This document shows, in pieces, positions 36,052 through 47,850 of a stretch of DNA of 64,000 bases (position 1 is the first letter of the stretch; every line of letters begins with the position of its first letter). Below the pieces are notes generated by a model that saw nothing but the letters and a program-made list of their open reading frames with translations, did not search any database and was not told where the DNA came from. Origin of the DNA: Candidatus Ruthia endofausta (lineage in GTDB: Bacteria; Pseudomonadota; Gammaproteobacteria; PS1; Pseudothioglobaceae); NCBI RefSeq assembly GCF_013342985.1, contig NZ_CP054490.1, positions 62,001 through 126,000 on the forward strand. Direction: 5' to 3'. A program made the translations under genes and the position numbers.

Positions 36052-38535
36052 ATGATTAAAAACACACGCTTAAGTGGTATTAAAGTATCAAAAATAAACA
36101 CTTGGGTTAGTGTTATTTTTGCGTTCATTATTGTATTAGTAGTGTTATTTTTTTTGACTTTTCTAATGTTACTAAAAGCACCGATTGAGACTCAATTATC
36201 AAGCTTAACTGGGCTTGATGTTCAGTTGTCTAAAATCACCTTCGATTTTGAAAATAAAGGTATTACTTTAAAAGTGCATGATATTTCCATTGCGTCTAGT
36301 GAGGCTCAGAAAATGGCCATGATTAAAAACTTATCTTGGCATATTAATCTGTTAAGTCTGTTTGATGATATTTATCATCCTAGCCAAATTTATATTGACA
36401 CCTTGGTGCTTTACTCTAATCCTGATGACCTTAGTATAGATGATATTAAAAATATGGCCTCACTTGACACGTTAGAGGCGTTATATTTTTTTGAATCCTT
36501 GCATATTAATAAAACAATTATTGAAGATACAGTTATTAAAGATACAGTTGAAATTGCACCATTGACGCTTAAAAGAAATGGGATGCAATTTTTATTAACA
36601 ATATCTAATCAGAATATTGGCATTAAACACCTTAACATTATGATTGCCTTCTCTGGCGCCAAGACTAATCAGAATGGTTTTTTAACGCTACCAATTATTT
36701 TGAGTGATGATGATTTTGAATTGTTATCAAGCCTTAAATTGTATAACCAGCAAGGTGATGATTTCATCCAATTTAGTGGCCTTGTTCAACGTATGAATGT
36801 GATCAATATTAGTGATTATTTACCTATAGCATTGACAGGTGATGCAACTCATCAATGGATTAAACATGCATTTCAATCAGGTGAATTGGATGATATCAAT
36901 ATCAATATCAAGAAAAATCTTTCAAAGCAACTGCCAGCAAAGATAAAATTTGATGCACACTTAAGTAATACTGAATTATTGTTTAATACTGATTGGCAAA
37001 GTCTTAAGAAATTAGATGCAAATATTGCTATTGATGGTAAAAAAATCACAGTTATGGTTAATCATGCTACGTTAAATGACATGCCTCTACAAGGTGTGAA
37101 AGTTCAAATGTTGGACATGGGCAAAGACAAGTTAGAGATTAACATCGTTAGTAAAATTAACACCCAAAGTGAAATATTAACTCAGTTTTTAAAAGATGCG
37201 CCATTGAATGATAATGTGAATGATGTGCTTGGGCAATTTAGTTTATCTGGCAAGGTTTCAGGCAATGTAGATTTGATTATACCACTGGATGAAACAGAGC
37301 CGGTATCGTATATTGATTTGAGCATCCAAGGCAACCGTTTGACAACATTGGATAGTGCAATTGTGGTTAAGAACTATAGTGCACAATTAGTATTGCATAA
37401 TAATCAAATTACCTCAAAGGGTGTAGGCAATATTCGAGGCGAATCATTTAATATTCGTATCAATTCTAATCATCAAGATAACACCTTAGATGCATTATTT
37501 GAAGTAGGACTGACCAACAGTAGTGATAATTTTGAGTTTTACTTGGCTAAATATTCGGATCAATCATGGCGGGCAAATCTTAAGTCCGATGCGTTAAAAA
37601 CTGATGTAAAAATTATACTAAATGAAGGTGCTTTACCCGAGGTGAGACTAATAAATCTTCAAATAACAGCATTAGACAAGATAAAAGGTAATTGGGGTAT
37701 TCAGGCAAAGGATTTCCCCAGTATGTATTTAAGTGTACAAGGCATGCAAGTGGGTGAAAGCAAGCTGCCTGATTTTAATACCACGCTTGAATCACAAGAC
37801 AAGGTGCTTAAGATCATTAATTTAGAATTTTTAGGCATAGGTGTGGATGGTCAAAATCTTAGTTTTGATGGTGCTTGGGTTGATGGTAGAACCATACTCA
37901 CTGCCAAAGCAAAAGGTAGTAAGTTGAGTGAATTTCTTGACAAATTAAACATCAAAGAGAAAGTTCGTGGTGGTCAATTTGAGTTTGACGTGCGTCTATT
38001 TTGCAATTGTGCGCCATGGAACATGAATTTTAAAGACACCAGTGGCTTGATTAAAATGAAAGTTAAAGAAGGTGTATTTACTGACAAAGACCCTAATATT
38101 GGTCGGATTCTATCATTGCTTAATATTAAATCTATTGCCAAGCGTTTAGAATTGAATGTCACTGATTTGATTAGCAAAGGGTTTGTTTATGATGCGATTG
38201 ATGCACAAGTTTCTATTCATAATTCTATGGCAATCATCAGCCATTTTAAACTTGACTCAAGCTCAAGCACGATTAGCTTAACAGGCTCAACTAATATCGT
38301 TAAACAAGAGTATCATTTAGAAGCAAAAGTATTACCCGCCATTAGTGATGCCGTGCCGATTGCTACCTATTTAGCTGGTGGCGGCTTGACAGGTTTAGGG
38401 GTTTGGCTGGCGGATAAAATGCTATTTAAAGGCAAGTTGATTAATGAGATTGTTGATGAAGTTGTTGGATTTAGATATAAAATAACAGGTTCATGGAATG
38501 AGCCCATTATTGAGAATATATCAACCGTATTATGA
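36052..38535 (+). CDS. yhdP: YhdP-like AsmA-superfamily envelope protein
   Basis: 827 residues with one N-terminal membrane helix (about 20-45, VIFAFIIVLVVLFFLTFLML). A long periplasmic beta-rich part follows, characteristic of the YhdP/TIGR02099 family, which bridges the envelope and moves phospholipids to the outer membrane in E. coli. Conserved spots are GDATHQWIKHAFQSGELDD, LGQFSLSGKVSGNV, and a C-terminal VPIATYLAGGGLTGLGVWLA followed by YKITGSWNEPIIE. It is much shorter than E. coli YhdP (about 1266 residues). It overlaps tldD by 4 bases, the usual partner downstream. Confidence 0.85.
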   Translation: MIKNTRLSGIKVSKINTWVSVIFAFIIVLVVLFFLTFLMLLKAPIETQLSSLTGLDVQLSKITFDFENKGITLKVHDISIASSEAQKMAMIKNLSWHINLLSLFDDIYHPSQIYIDTLVLYSNPDDLSIDDIKNMASLDTLEALYFFESLHINKTIIEDTVIKDTVEIAPLTLKRNGMQFLLTISNQNIGIKHLNIMIAFSGAKTNQNGFLTLPIILSDDDFELLSSLKLYNQQGDDFIQFSGLVQRMNVINISDYLPIALTGDATHQWIKHAFQSGELDDININIKKNLSKQLPAKIKFDAHLSNTELLFNTDWQSLKKLDANIAIDGKKITVMVNHATLNDMPLQGVKVQMLDMGKDKLEINIVSKINTQSEILTQFLKDAPLNDNVNDVLGQFSLSGKVSGNVDLIIPLDETEPVSYIDLSIQGNRLTTLDSAIVVKNYSAQLVLHNNQITSKGVGNIRGESFNIRINSNHQDNTLDALFEVGLTNSSDNFEFYLAKYSDQSWRANLKSDALKTDVKIILNEGALPEVRLINLQITALDKIKGNWGIQAKDFPSMYLSVQGMQVGESKLPDFNTTLESQDKVLKIINLEFLGIGVDGQNLSFDGAWVDGRTILTAKAKGSKLSEFLDKLNIKEKVRGGQFEFDVRLFCNCAPWNMNFKDTSGLIKMKVKEGVFTDKDPNIGRILSLLNIKSIAKRLELNVTDLISKGFVYDAIDAQVSIHNSMAIISHFKLDSSSSTISLTGSTNIVKQEYHLEAKVLPAISDAVPIATYLAGGGLTGLGVWLADKMLFKGKLINEIVDEVVGFRYKITGSWNEPIIENISTVL

Positions 38536-39956
38536 TTGAGCAACTACTAGATGATCATCATCTAAACCAAGAAAAAATAACCGCTTTATTGTCTTCTTTG
38601 GCAATTAAGGGTGCTGATTATGCAGATTTGTATTTTCAACATTCGGTAATCGAATCCTGGTTTTTAGAAGAAAATATTGTTAAATCTGGCACTTATCACA
38701 TTAGTCATGGCGTGGGTGCTAGAGCTGTGAGTTCTGACCAAACTAGCTTTGCTTATTCAGATGATTTAAACCTCAAAGCGATTGAAAAAGCTATTGGTTT
38801 TGCCAAGGGAATATCGACTCAAACTGGTATGGGAAAAATTCAGGCTTTTCAATCCATTCCACAAGTTGCTAGATATGGCGATTCAAATCCACTCAATAGT
38901 TTTTCTTCGCAAAAAAAAGTTGATTTTCTAAACAGAATTGATAAGCTTGCTAGAAAGGAGCCTAAAGTGAAGCAAGTCAGTGCTTCGATTTCTGGTGGGT
39001 TTAGCGAAGTGTTAATCGCTTCAACTGATGGCGTATTTGCAAAAGATTATCGTCCGATGGTACGTGTTAGTGTGAGTGTTATTGTTGAGCACAATGGTAG
39101 AACTGAATCCGCTTCAAGTGGTGGCGGTGGTCGGTATGATTATCGATATTTTATTGACCATGCTTTGGATGAAACTTATGTTAATGAAGCTATTAGACAG
39201 GCGTTAGTAGCGCTGGAGTCAAAAAACGCACCTGCTGGAAACATGCCAGTCATACTGGGTTCTGGCTGGCCAGGGGTATTACTACACGAGGCCATTGGCC
39301 ATGGTTTGGAGGGTGATTTTAATCGTAAAAAATCATCCATATTCACCAATAGAATTGGTGAGCAAGTGGCCAGTGATAAATGCATCATTGTTGATAATGG
39401 TACCTTGGAAAATAGGCGTGGCAGTTTGACAATTGATGATGAGGGCACGCCAACACAAAATACTTTGTTGATTGAAAATGGCATCTTAAAAGGCTATCTA
39501 TTTGACAAAATGAATGCCAAGTTAATGGATACGGTGTCAACAGGTAATGGCAGGCGCGAGTCTTATGCTCATATTCCCATGCCCAGAATGACTAACACTT
39601 ATATGCTAAACGGGCAGGATTCTTTAGAGGATATGATTGCTTCTGTTGATGATGGTATTTATGCGCTTAATTTTGATGGCGGCCAAGTTGACATTACTTC
39701 AGGTAAATTTGTTTTTAGTGCTAACGAGGCCTATCTTATTAAGAATGGAAAAATTATGCACCCCGTTAAAGGTGTAACACTAATAGGCTCTGGTGATGAG
39801 GTGTTAAAGAAAATATCCATGGTAGCCAATGATTTAAAACTTGATAATGGCGTTGGCGTGTGTGGTAAAGATGGTCAAAGTGTGCCCGTAGGTGTTGGTC
39901 AACCCAGTTTAAAAATAGACCAGTTAACCGTGGGCGGTACTGAGGTTAATGCGTAA
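38532..39956 (+). CDS. tldD: Metalloprotease TldD
   Basis: 474-residue U62-family metalloprotease subunit; with TldE it cleaves unfolded peptides and matures microcins. The zinc motif is VLLHEAIGHGLEGDFNRKK (HExxxH) near residue 255. MPRMTNTYMLNGQDSLEDMI and GGQVDITSGKFVFSANEAYLI are conserved in the family. Its TldE partner is not in the window. Normal length (E. coli 481). Confidence 0.95.
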   Translation: MIEQLLDDHHLNQEKITALLSSLAIKGADYADLYFQHSVIESWFLEENIVKSGTYHISHGVGARAVSSDQTSFAYSDDLNLKAIEKAIGFAKGISTQTGMGKIQAFQSIPQVARYGDSNPLNSFSSQKKVDFLNRIDKLARKEPKVKQVSASISGGFSEVLIASTDGVFAKDYRPMVRVSVSVIVEHNGRTESASSGGGGRYDYRYFIDHALDETYVNEAIRQALVALESKNAPAGNMPVILGSGWPGVLLHEAIGHGLEGDFNRKKSSIFTNRIGEQVASDKCIIVDNGTLENRRGSLTIDDEGTPTQNTLLIENGILKGYLFDKMNAKLMDTVSTGNGRRESYAHIPMPRMTNTYMLNGQDSLEDMIASVDDGIYALNFDGGQVDITSGKFVFSANEAYLIKNGKIMHPVKGVTLIGSGDEVLKKISMVANDLKLDNGVGVCGKDGQSVPVGVGQPSLKIDQLTVGGTEVNA

Positions 39957-40012
39957 TTGAACTTCTAAAAATGTATTTGTTGGTTATAGGTAAACTGATT
40001 GATTAAATTAGA

Positions 40013-40049
40013 TATAATGTTTAGAATTCTATTTTTTTGATTGGGAGGA
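40013..40049 (+). promoter_or_regulatory. Candidate -10 element and strong ribosome-binding site of the nuo operon
   Basis: A consensus TATAAT is at 40013-40018, with no good -35 partner. A strong GGGAGGA ribosome-binding site at 40043-40049 precedes the GTG start of nuoA by five bases. The strong site supports the GTG as the true start. Confidence 0.5.
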
Positions 40050-40054
40050 ATTAG

Positions 40055-40411
40055 GTGTTAGAAAACTATCTGCCTATCATTGTTTTTATTTTCTTGGGGC
40101 TTGCGTTTGGTGTTGGGCCGATGTTAATTGGTTATTTACTAGGGCCAAGCAAACCATATGAAGAAAAAAATACTCAATTTGAGTGCGGCTTTCCTGCCTT
40201 TGATGATTCGCGTATGTATTTCAATGTACGTTACTATCTAGTGGCTATTTTATTTATCTTGTTTGATTTAGAGGTTGCCTTTGTTTTTCCGTGGGCGGTA
40301 GTTCAGTCCCAACTTGGTTGGTTTGGCTTTATCGCGATCAGTATTTTCTTATTTTTATTGGTCGTGGGCTTTATTTTTGAGTGGAAAAACGGTGCACTTG
40401 AATGGGAATAG
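40055..40411 (+). CDS. nuoA: NADH:quinone oxidoreductase subunit A
   Basis: 118-residue membrane subunit with three helices. It begins at a GTG with a strong ribosome-binding site (VLENYLPIIVFIFLGLAFG). The loop TQFECGFPAFDDSRMYFNVR and the helix LVAILFILFDLEVAFVFPWA are diagnostic of NuoA/ND3; the cysteine in FECGF is the one exposed in the deactive state of complex I. First gene of the operon. Confidence 0.95.
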   Translation: MLENYLPIIVFIFLGLAFGVGPMLIGYLLGPSKPYEEKNTQFECGFPAFDDSRMYFNVRYYLVAILFILFDLEVAFVFPWAVVQSQLGWFGFIAISIFLFLLVVGFIFEWKNGALEWE

Positions 40412-40414
40412 CTA

Positions 40415-40894
40415 ATGGCAATTGAAGGCTTAATGAAACAAGGTTTTGTAACCACATCACTTGACAGTGTTATTAACTGGGCAAGAACAGGCTCACTTTG
40501 GCCGATGACTTTTGGCTTAGCATGTTGTGCGGTAGAGATGATGGAAGCAGGTTCTTCTCGTTATGATTTAGACCGTTTTGGTATTGTTTTTAGACCCACA
40601 CCACGCCAGTCAGATTTAATGATTGTTGCAGGCACACTCACCAACAAAATGGCACCAGCTTTACGCAAAGTTTATGACCAAATGCCTGAGCCAAGATGGG
40701 TTATTTCTATGGGTTCGTGTGCGAATGGTGGCGGTTATTATCATTATTCTTATGCAGTCGTTAGGGGTTGTGATCGTATTGTTCCCGTTGATGTTTATGT
40801 GCCAGGTTGTCCACCAACGGCAGAGGCATTGCTATACGGCATTATGCAACTGCAAGATAAAATTCGTCGTACTAACACCATTGCGAGAACTTAA
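40415..40894 (+). CDS. nuoB: NADH:quinone oxidoreductase subunit B
   Basis: 159 residues carrying the terminal 4Fe-4S cluster N2. The cysteine ligands are visible in [32 protein letters not shown] and [18 protein letters not shown]. It passes electrons to quinone at the interface with NuoD and NuoH. It overlaps nuoC by one base. Confidence 0.97.
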   Translation: MAIEGLMKQGFVTTSLDSVINWARTGSLWPMTFGLACCAVEMMEAGSSRYDLDRFGIVFRPTPRQSDLMIVAGTLTNKMAPALRKVYDQMPEPRWVISMGSCANGGGYYHYSYAVVRGCDRIVPVDVYVPGCPPTAEALLYGIMQLQDKIRRTNTIART

Positions 40895-41508
40895 TGCAAG
40901 ATTTAAAAGCATCATTAATTGAGATTTTCGGCGAGTACCATTTGGTTGAAGCTTTTGGCGAGTTAACTTTAACAGTTGATTCTCAGGATATTATTAAAAC
41001 CTGTCTAAAATTAAGAGATTTTTTCTCTTTTGACACGTTAATAGATTTATGTGGCGTTGATTATTTAACTTATGGGCAATCAGATTGGAATGGCAATGCC
41101 AGCGCTTCTGGCTTTTCCAGAGGACGCAATCATCAAGGCTCAAAAGACAGACATGAGCAGCGTTTTGCTGTGGTGTATCACCTGTTATCCGTGAGTAAAA
41201 ACAAACGTATTAGAGTAAAATCATTTGTTGACGAGGCTGAACCTATTATCAAGTCAGTCACCGATATTTGGGTATCTGCTGATTGGTATGAGCGCGAGGC
41301 TTTTGATTTGATGGGTATTTTGTTTGAAAATCATACAGACTTACGCCGGATTTTGACTGATTATGGCTTTAAAGGTCACCCATTACGTAAAGATTTCCCA
41401 ATGATTGGTGAAGTTGAAATGCGTTATGATGAAGACTTAGGTCGAGTGGTTTATGAAAAGGTGAGTATTGAGTCAAATATTAACGTACCGAGGGTAATCA
41501 GGAAATAA
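40894..41508 (+). CDS. nuoC: NADH:quinone oxidoreductase subunit C
   Basis: 204-residue peripheral-arm subunit (30-kDa family). The signature is in [20 protein letters not shown], then [20 protein letters not shown]. nuoC and nuoD are separate genes here, not fused as in E. coli, which is the common arrangement outside enterobacteria. A short insertion rich in Ser/Arg/His (about residues 60-90) interrupts the N-terminal domain. Confidence 0.95.
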   Translation: MQDLKASLIEIFGEYHLVEAFGELTLTVDSQDIIKTCLKLRDFFSFDTLIDLCGVDYLTYGQSDWNGNASASGFSRGRNHQGSKDRHEQRFAVVYHLLSVSKNKRIRVKSFVDEAEPIIKSVTDIWVSADWYEREAFDLMGILFENHTDLRRILTDYGFKGHPLRKDFPMIGEVEMRYDEDLGRVVYEKVSIESNINVPRVIRK

Positions 41509-41509
41509 A

Positions 41510-42763
41510 ATGGCTGAAATTCGTAACTATACCCTTAATTTTGGTCCTCAACACCCTGCAGCGCATGGCGTGTTGCGCCTTATTTTAGAAATTGATGGCG
41601 AGGTGATTGAGCGCGCTGACCCGCATATTGGCTTATTACATCGTGGTACAGAAAAATTAGTAGAATCAAAGCCATATAATCAATCAATTGGTTATATGGA
41701 TAGGCTTGATTATGTTTCAATGATGTGCAACGAACACGCTTATGTCATGGCAATTGAAACCATGTTAGGAATCAAAGTGCCTGAACGTGCTCAGTACATC
41801 CGAGTAATGTTTGACGAAATTACCCGAATTCTTAATCATTTAATGTGGTTAGGTACGCACGGGCTTGATGTGGGTGCGATGAGTATTTTCTTATACGCAT
41901 TTCGTGAACGTGAAAAATTGATTGATTGTTATGAGGCGGTATCAGGCTCACGCATGCATGCGACCTATTATCGCCCAGGCGGTGTTTATCGAGATTTACC
42001 AGATAAAATGCCACAATATTTAGCATCAGGTTTTCGTACGGATAAAGAATTGAAAGTCATGAATAAAAATCGTCAAGGCTCATTGTTAGATTTTATTGCT
42101 GATTTTGTTAAAGAATTCCCTAAAAGTATTCAGCAATATGATGACTTATTAACGGACAATCGTATTTGGAAACAGCGTTTGGTAAACATTGGAATTGTTT
42201 CTGCTAGTCGCGCCAAGCAACTAGGGTTTACAGGTCCTATGCTTAGAGGCTCTGGTGTGGCGTGGGATTTGAGAAAAAACCAACCTTATGCAGTTTATGA
42301 CCAATTAGAGTTTGATATTCCAGTGGGCGTGACAGGTGATAGCTATGATCGTTACTTAGTACATATGGAAGAAATGCGTCAATCAAACCATATTATTAAA
42401 CAATGTGTTAAGTGGCTACAAAAAAATCCAGGTACAGTTATGAGTGATGATCACAAAGTATCACCCCCAAAACGCACTGATATGAAAGATGACATGGAGT
42501 CTTTAATTCATCACTTTAAATTATTTACCGAAGGCTATTGTTTGCCAGAAGGTGAAATTTATCGTGCTGTTGAACATCCTAAGGGCGAGTTTGGTGTGTA
42601 TTTGATTTCTGATGGTGCCAATAAGCCTTACAGAGTTAAAATTAGAGCACCTGGTTTTGCGCATTTAGCTGCTATGGATGAAATGGTAAGAGGGCATATG
42701 TTGTCAGATGTTGTGACCATTATTGGCACGCAAGATGTTGTATTTGGTGAGATAGACAGATGA
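41510..42763 (+). CDS. nuoD: NADH:quinone oxidoreductase subunit D
   Basis: 417-residue 49-kDa family subunit forming much of the quinone site. [51 protein letters not shown] and the C-terminal [20 protein letters not shown] and [12 protein letters not shown] are all diagnostic. It overlaps nuoE by 4 bases. Confidence 0.97.
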   Translation: MAEIRNYTLNFGPQHPAAHGVLRLILEIDGEVIERADPHIGLLHRGTEKLVESKPYNQSIGYMDRLDYVSMMCNEHAYVMAIETMLGIKVPERAQYIRVMFDEITRILNHLMWLGTHGLDVGAMSIFLYAFREREKLIDCYEAVSGSRMHATYYRPGGVYRDLPDKMPQYLASGFRTDKELKVMNKNRQGSLLDFIADFVKEFPKSIQQYDDLLTDNRIWKQRLVNIGIVSASRAKQLGFTGPMLRGSGVAWDLRKNQPYAVYDQLEFDIPVGVTGDSYDRYLVHMEEMRQSNHIIKQCVKWLQKNPGTVMSDDHKVSPPKRTDMKDDMESLIHHFKLFTEGYCLPEGEIYRAVEHPKGEFGVYLISDGANKPYRVKIRAPGFAHLAAMDEMVRGHMLSDVVTIIGTQDVVFGEIDR

Positions 42764-43233
42764 TTTCAATTGATGCAAAAAAACAAATTGATGTCTGGAT
42801 TGCAAAATATCCAAAAGACAGGCAAAGTTCCGCCGTTATGCAAGCCTTAAAAATTGTTCAAGCAGAAAATGAAAATAGATTGAGTTCTGATACCATTCAA
42901 GCAGTGGCTGATTATTTAGATATGCCAGGCATTGCCGCTCAAGAAGTGGCAACTTTTTATGAAAATTACAATCATAAAAAAGTCGGTAAACATGTGATTC
43001 GTTTTTGCCATAATATCTCATGTATGTTGAATGGTGCTGATGATTTAATTAAACATCTGGAAAATAAATTAGGCGTTAAAACGGGTGAAATAACTGCAGA
43101 TGGTCTGATTAGTGTTAAGAAAGTTGAGTGCTTGGGTGCTTGTGTGGGTGCGCCAATGTTTCAGATCAATGATGAATATTCTGAAAATCTTACCAGTGAT
43201 AAGATTGATCAAATTGTGGACAACCTCAAATGA
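42760..43233 (+). CDS. nuoE: NADH:quinone oxidoreductase subunit E
   Basis: 157-residue 24-kDa family subunit binding the 2Fe-2S cluster N1a. Ligands are in [15 protein letters not shown] and [17 protein letters not shown]. The N-terminal helical region ([20 protein letters not shown]) is typical. It overlaps both nuoD and nuoF by 4 bases. Confidence 0.96.
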   Translation: MISIDAKKQIDVWIAKYPKDRQSSAVMQALKIVQAENENRLSSDTIQAVADYLDMPGIAAQEVATFYENYNHKKVGKHVIRFCHNISCMLNGADDLIKHLENKLGVKTGEITADGLISVKKVECLGACVGAPMFQINDEYSENLTSDKIDQIVDNLK

Positions 43234-44498
43234 ACGAAGTTTGCTTTAAAAATTTGACCAAAGACCAATGTTACTCGCTCAAGACTTATGAAGCTAGTGG
43301 TGGTTATTCAGTCTGGCGTAAAATCCTAAAAGGCGATCTAACACCTAAACACATTATTGATGAGCTTAAAGTCTCAGGTTTGCGTGGTCGTGGCGGTGCT
43401 GGGTTTCCCACTGGGCTTAAATGGAGTTTTATGCCACGTTATTCTGATGGACAAAAATACGTGGTTTGTAATTCAGACGAAGGCGAACCCGGCACTTGTA
43501 AAGATAGAGATATTTTAAGGTTTAACCCACATGCCGTGATTGAAGGCATGGCAATTGGTGGCTTTGTCATGAATGCCAGTGTTGGGTATAATTATATCCG
43601 CGGTGAATTTATGGAACCATTTTATCGCTTTGAAGATGCATTAAAGGAGGCTTATGAGGCAGGATTACTAGGTCAAAATATTAACAACAGTTCAGTTAAT
43701 TTTGATTTATACACACATCTAGGCGCAGGCGCTTATATTTGTGGCGAAGAAACCGCTTTGTTAGAATCTATTGAAGGTAAGAAAGGTCAGCCTAGATTTA
43801 AGCCGCCATTTCCTGCTAATGTAGGGTTGTTTGGCAAACCTACCACGATTAACAATACCGAGAGTTTTGCAAGTGTGCCTGAAATTCTAAGCCGTGGCGG
43901 GCAATGGTTTGCAGATATCGGCGTTGAAAATTCTGGCGGTTGTAAGTTATTTTCAGTCTCAGGTCATGTTAAAAGCCCAGCAAATTTTGAAGTGCCTATG
44001 GGCACACCTTTTAAAGATTTACTCAAGATGGCAGGTGGTATGCGTGACGGTGCTAAATTAAAAGCCGTGATTCCAGGCGGTTCATCAACCCCAATACTCA
44101 CCGCAGAAGTTGCCATGAGCATGACCATGGATTATGACGGTATTGAAAAAGTAGGCTCAATGCTTGGAGCAGGCTCAGTGATTATTATGGATGAGTCAAC
44201 TTGCATGGTAGAAGTGCTAACAAGGTTGGCACATTTTTATTATGATGAGTCTTGTGGACAATGCACCCCTTGTCGTGAGGGTACAGGTTGGCTATATCGC
44301 GTATTAGAACGCATTATTGATAGCAATGGCAAACAGGGCGATATTGACTTGTTGTTAGGTGTGCAAGATAAAATTATGGGCAACACCATTTGCGCACTGG
44401 GCGATGCTGCAGCAATGCCAGTGGAGAGTTTTTTACGCAATTTTAGACCAGAATTCGAATATTATATTAAGCATGGCAAATCAATGGTGAAGGGGTAA
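43230..44498 (+). CDS. nuoF: NADH:quinone oxidoreductase subunit F
   Basis: 422-residue 51-kDa family subunit that binds NADH and FMN and a 4Fe-4S cluster. [19 protein letters not shown] is the NADH/FMN glycine-rich loop, and [35 protein letters not shown] and [18 protein letters not shown] (three cluster cysteines) follow. The fourth cysteine is in [10 protein letters not shown]. It is two bases from the next gene. Confidence 0.97.
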   Translation: MNEVCFKNLTKDQCYSLKTYEASGGYSVWRKILKGDLTPKHIIDELKVSGLRGRGGAGFPTGLKWSFMPRYSDGQKYVVCNSDEGEPGTCKDRDILRFNPHAVIEGMAIGGFVMNASVGYNYIRGEFMEPFYRFEDALKEAYEAGLLGQNINNSSVNFDLYTHLGAGAYICGEETALLESIEGKKGQPRFKPPFPANVGLFGKPTTINNTESFASVPEILSRGGQWFADIGVENSGGCKLFSVSGHVKSPANFEVPMGTPFKDLLKMAGGMRDGAKLKAVIPGGSSTPILTAEVAMSMTMDYDGIEKVGSMLGAGSVIIMDESTCMVEVLTRLAHFYYDESCGQCTPCREGTGWLYRVLERIIDSNGKQGDIDLLLGVQDKIMGNTICALGDAAAMPVESFLRNFRPEFEYYIKHGKSMVKG

Positions 44499-44502
44499 TT
44501 TG

Positions 44503-46764
44503 ATGGCTGATATTGAAATTGAAATTGACGGCAAAGTAGTGAACGCCAAAGCAGGTGAAATGTTAATCACAGTCAGTGATAGAGAAGGCATTAGTGTGCC
44601 AAGATTTTGCTATCATAAAAAGTTGTCAGTAGCTGCTTCTTGTCGGATGTGTTTGGTGGATGTGGAAGGTGTACCCAAACCTCAACCTGCGTGTTCTACG
44701 CCTGTGAATGAGGGTATGAAAGTCCATACACAAAACGACAAAGCCAAAGCCAGCCAGAAAGCAGTGATGGAATTTTTACTCATTAACCACCCACTTGATT
44801 GCCCGATTTGCGACCAAGGTGGCGAGTGTGAGTTGCAAGATTTGGCTGTTGAATACGGCTCAGATGTTTCTCGTTTTTCAGAAGGCAAACGCATTGTGCC
44901 AGATAGTGATATTGGTGCACTGATTCAAACGGATATGACACGTTGTATTCATTGCACACGTTGCGTACGTTTTGGTTTAGAAATTGCTGGCATGATGGAG
45001 ATGGGTGGCACTGGACGAGGCGAGAATTTAAAGATTGAGCCATTTTTGAGAGAAGGTATTCAGTCTGAATTGTCAGGCAATATGATTGATGTTTGTCCAG
45101 TTGGCGCACTCACCTCTAAGCCATTTAGATATGAACTAAGGTCATGGCAAATGAATTCAATGCCTAGTATTGCAAGGCATGATTTGGTGGGTTCAAATCT
45201 GTTTGTACAAACTTACAAAGGTAAGGTTAAGCGGGTTGTGTCTGCTGATAATGATTGGGTTAATGAAACTTGGATTTCTGATCGTGATCGCTTCTCGTAT
45301 GAAGGTTTAACACATAAAAATAGATTGTTAGAACCTCAAATTAAAGTCCAAGGACAATGGAAGCAAGTGAGCTGGAAAGTGGCATTGGATTATGCTGTAA
45401 AAGGGCTTAATAGTCATGTTTTAAAGCATCAAAAAGCCAATCAATTAGGTGGTCTAGTATCAAGCACAGCGACCATGGAAGAGCTTTATTTATTGAAAAA
45501 AATCCTAACAGAAGTCGGTTGTGACAATATCGATCATCGTTTAAATGTTAAAAACTTAGACAACACCATTACACTTGATTCAAACATCAAATTGGATGCA
45601 TTGGAAATGATAGATTACGCACTCATTGTCGGTGCTAATATTCAATTAGAACAACCCATGATTAATCATCGTTTGCGCAAAGCCACAAAAAAAGGTGCTG
45701 ATATTGATGTATTGAATATAATGGCGTTTGATTTTAACTACCTGCTTAATACTGAAAATATTACCGCACCAAACAAAATAGTGCCTACGTTGGCAGGTGT
45801 GCTTAAGTCAATCATAACTAACAATGCCCAAGAATTGCCTGGCTATTTGGCAGCTGTTAAGGTTGATGAAGTGGCTAACAATATAGCCTTTAAGTTGTTA
45901 AATTCTAGCAGTTCAGTTATTATTTTAGGCGAGCATATTATTAATAATGAAGATGCTTCAGTCATTGCTAATTTAGTTACCCAAATTGCTCGAAATGTCA
46001 ATAGTAAAACGCTTAATTTGAGTATAACAGCAAACACTATAGCGGCTAATTTGGTTGGGTTTGTACCGCAAAATTCTGGCATGGATGTTAATACAATGCT
46101 TGTATCTGATATGCGCGGTTTTATTTTATTAGATATTTATCCGCAGTATGATTTTCATGATTTAGAAATAGCCGTTAAAGCCTTCACAAAAGATGATACT
46201 TTTGTCATTTCTTTAAATGGTTTTAAAGACGATATCGTCTCTGACTATTCAGATGTTATTTTGCCAATTGCCAGTGTTTATGAAACCTCAGGAACGCAAC
46301 TTAATATTAATAATGATATGCAATCTTATACAGCAGCAGTTAAAGCACCAAATGAAGTTAAACCTGCTTGGAAAGTCTTAAAAGTTATGGCTGATTTACT
46401 AGAACTGCCAGGTTTTCATTATGCAGATTCTACTCAGATTTTGGCTGAAATATCTCATCAACCATATGCAAAACATACTCATGATGAGCATATCAATCTC
46501 ACCAGTAAATATAATAGCATTAGCACAATTTGGCAAAGTTCACCTTACAGTATTGATGCTGTATTAAGACACAGTAGCGCATTGCAAAAAACTAAAATCG
46601 GGCAAATGAACAGTGCTTATATGAACCAAGCGAGTGCTGAAACATTAGGCTTATCAGCCGATGATAAATATTTAGGGGTGCCTGTGGTTATTACTAGTGC
46701 AGTGGCAGATGATTGTGTATTTATCAATGCCAATCAGGCAACCAACACTCAGGAACAAGCGTAA
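44503..46764 (+). CDS. nuoG: NADH:quinone oxidoreductase subunit G
   Basis: 753-residue 75-kDa family subunit with the chain of Fe-S clusters. N-terminal ligands are in [19 protein letters not shown] (2Fe-2S), then [18 protein letters not shown] and [17 protein letters not shown], with [13 protein letters not shown] after them. The remainder is a molybdopterin-oxidoreductase-like fold without cofactor motifs. The ATG at 44503 is preferred to the TTG one codon upstream. Its stop shares one base with the nuoH start. Confidence 0.96.
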   Translation: MADIEIEIDGKVVNAKAGEMLITVSDREGISVPRFCYHKKLSVAASCRMCLVDVEGVPKPQPACSTPVNEGMKVHTQNDKAKASQKAVMEFLLINHPLDCPICDQGGECELQDLAVEYGSDVSRFSEGKRIVPDSDIGALIQTDMTRCIHCTRCVRFGLEIAGMMEMGGTGRGENLKIEPFLREGIQSELSGNMIDVCPVGALTSKPFRYELRSWQMNSMPSIARHDLVGSNLFVQTYKGKVKRVVSADNDWVNETWISDRDRFSYEGLTHKNRLLEPQIKVQGQWKQVSWKVALDYAVKGLNSHVLKHQKANQLGGLVSSTATMEELYLLKKILTEVGCDNIDHRLNVKNLDNTITLDSNIKLDALEMIDYALIVGANIQLEQPMINHRLRKATKKGADIDVLNIMAFDFNYLLNTENITAPNKIVPTLAGVLKSIITNNAQELPGYLAAVKVDEVANNIAFKLLNSSSSVIILGEHIINNEDASVIANLVTQIARNVNSKTLNLSITANTIAANLVGFVPQNSGMDVNTMLVSDMRGFILLDIYPQYDFHDLEIAVKAFTKDDTFVISLNGFKDDIVSDYSDVILPIASVYETSGTQLNINNDMQSYTAAVKAPNEVKPAWKVLKVMADLLELPGFHYADSTQILAEISHQPYAKHTHDEHINLTSKYNSISTIWQSSPYSIDAVLRHSSALQKTKIGQMNSAYMNQASAETLGLSADDKYLGVPVVITSAVADDCVFINANQATNTQEQA

Positions 46765-47837
46765 TGGAGCTTTGGCAAGCTTTTGTGCAAATGCTGTATA
46801 CGCTTATTCCTTGGCTTGATGGCACAGTGGTTAATATTTTGATTATTTTGATTAAGGCAATTGCTTTGGTGATGCCACTAATGTTAGTGGTGGCTTATTT
46901 TACTTACGCTGAACGCAAAGTGATTGGCTATATGCAACTACGTATCGGTCCTAATCGTGTTGGTCCAAAAGGTTGGTTGCAACCCATTGCCGATGCTTTA
47001 AAGCTAATGACCAAGGAAATTATTTTTCCTACTAAGGCAAATATCTATCTATTTTTATTGGCACCTGTATTAGCAATCGCACCTGCCATTGCAGTATGGG
47101 CAGTTATCCCATTTGATGAAGGTATTTATGTCACCAATCTAGATATTAGTTTGTTGTATGTTTTAGCGATTGGCTCTATTGGGGTTTACGGTATTATTTT
47201 GGCAGGCTGGGCCTCCAATTCCAAATATCCACTATTGGGCGCACTTAGAAGTGCATCTTTGTTGGTCTCGTACGAAATTGTTATTGGTTTTGCACTGGCA
47301 ACAGTTGTGATGATTGCTGGCAGTGTTAACTTAAACACCATTGTTCAAGCGCAACAAGGCGGTATTGTTCATTGGTATTTTATTCCTTTGTTTCCCATGA
47401 TGGTTATCTTTTTTATCTCAGCCCTTGTGGAAACCAACCGTGCGCCTTTTGATGTTGTGGAAGGCGAGTCAGAAATTGTGGGCGGCACACATGTTGAATA
47501 TTCAGGTATGACGTTTGCAGTATTTTTCTTAGCAGAATATGCCAATATGATTTTAATGGCGGTACTTGCTGTAGTGATGTTCTTTGGTGGCTGGCATTCT
47601 CCTTTTGAGGCTATCCCTTATCTTGAAAGCGCATTTGCTTGGGTGCCAGGTATTATTTGGCTATTGGCAAAAACTACTTTCTTTATGTTTTTATATTTAT
47701 GGGTGCGTGCTACTTTTCCACGCTTTAGATATGATCAAATTATGCACTTGTCTTGGAAAGTGTTTTTACCAATCACCATTATTTGGATATTTGTTGTGGC
47801 GTTAATGACCCAATTACAATTAGGTCCGTGGTTTTAA
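46764..47837 (+). CDS. nuoH: NADH:quinone oxidoreductase subunit H
   Basis: 357-residue membrane subunit with about eight helices, forming the quinone channel. [59 protein letters not shown] and [20 protein letters not shown] are hallmark stretches. The ATG at 46764 overlaps the nuoG stop by one base. An upstream in-frame start at 46713 would intrude into nuoG and is not used. Confidence 0.96.
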   Translation: MELWQAFVQMLYTLIPWLDGTVVNILIILIKAIALVMPLMLVVAYFTYAERKVIGYMQLRIGPNRVGPKGWLQPIADALKLMTKEIIFPTKANIYLFLLAPVLAIAPAIAVWAVIPFDEGIYVTNLDISLLYVLAIGSIGVYGIILAGWASNSKYPLLGALRSASLLVSYEIVIGFALATVVMIAGSVNLNTIVQAQQGGIVHWYFIPLFPMMVIFFISALVETNRAPFDVVEGESEIVGGTHVEYSGMTFAVFFLAEYANMILMAVLAVVMFFGGWHSPFEAIPYLESAFAWVPGIIWLLAKTTFFMFLYLWVRATFPRFRYDQIMHLSWKVFLPITIIWIFVVALMTQLQLGPWF

Positions 47838-47850
47838 GTGAGTATATCTT

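Noticed and set aside
45843-46082. Minus-strand frame inside nuoG
   Set aside because: It lies fully within a strongly supported gene and has no independent start signal or recognisable motif.
46713-46763. Upstream in-frame start for nuoH
   Set aside because: It would lie inside the nuoG C-terminus; the ATG at 46764 gives the normal NuoH N-terminus and a one-base overlap with the nuoG stop.
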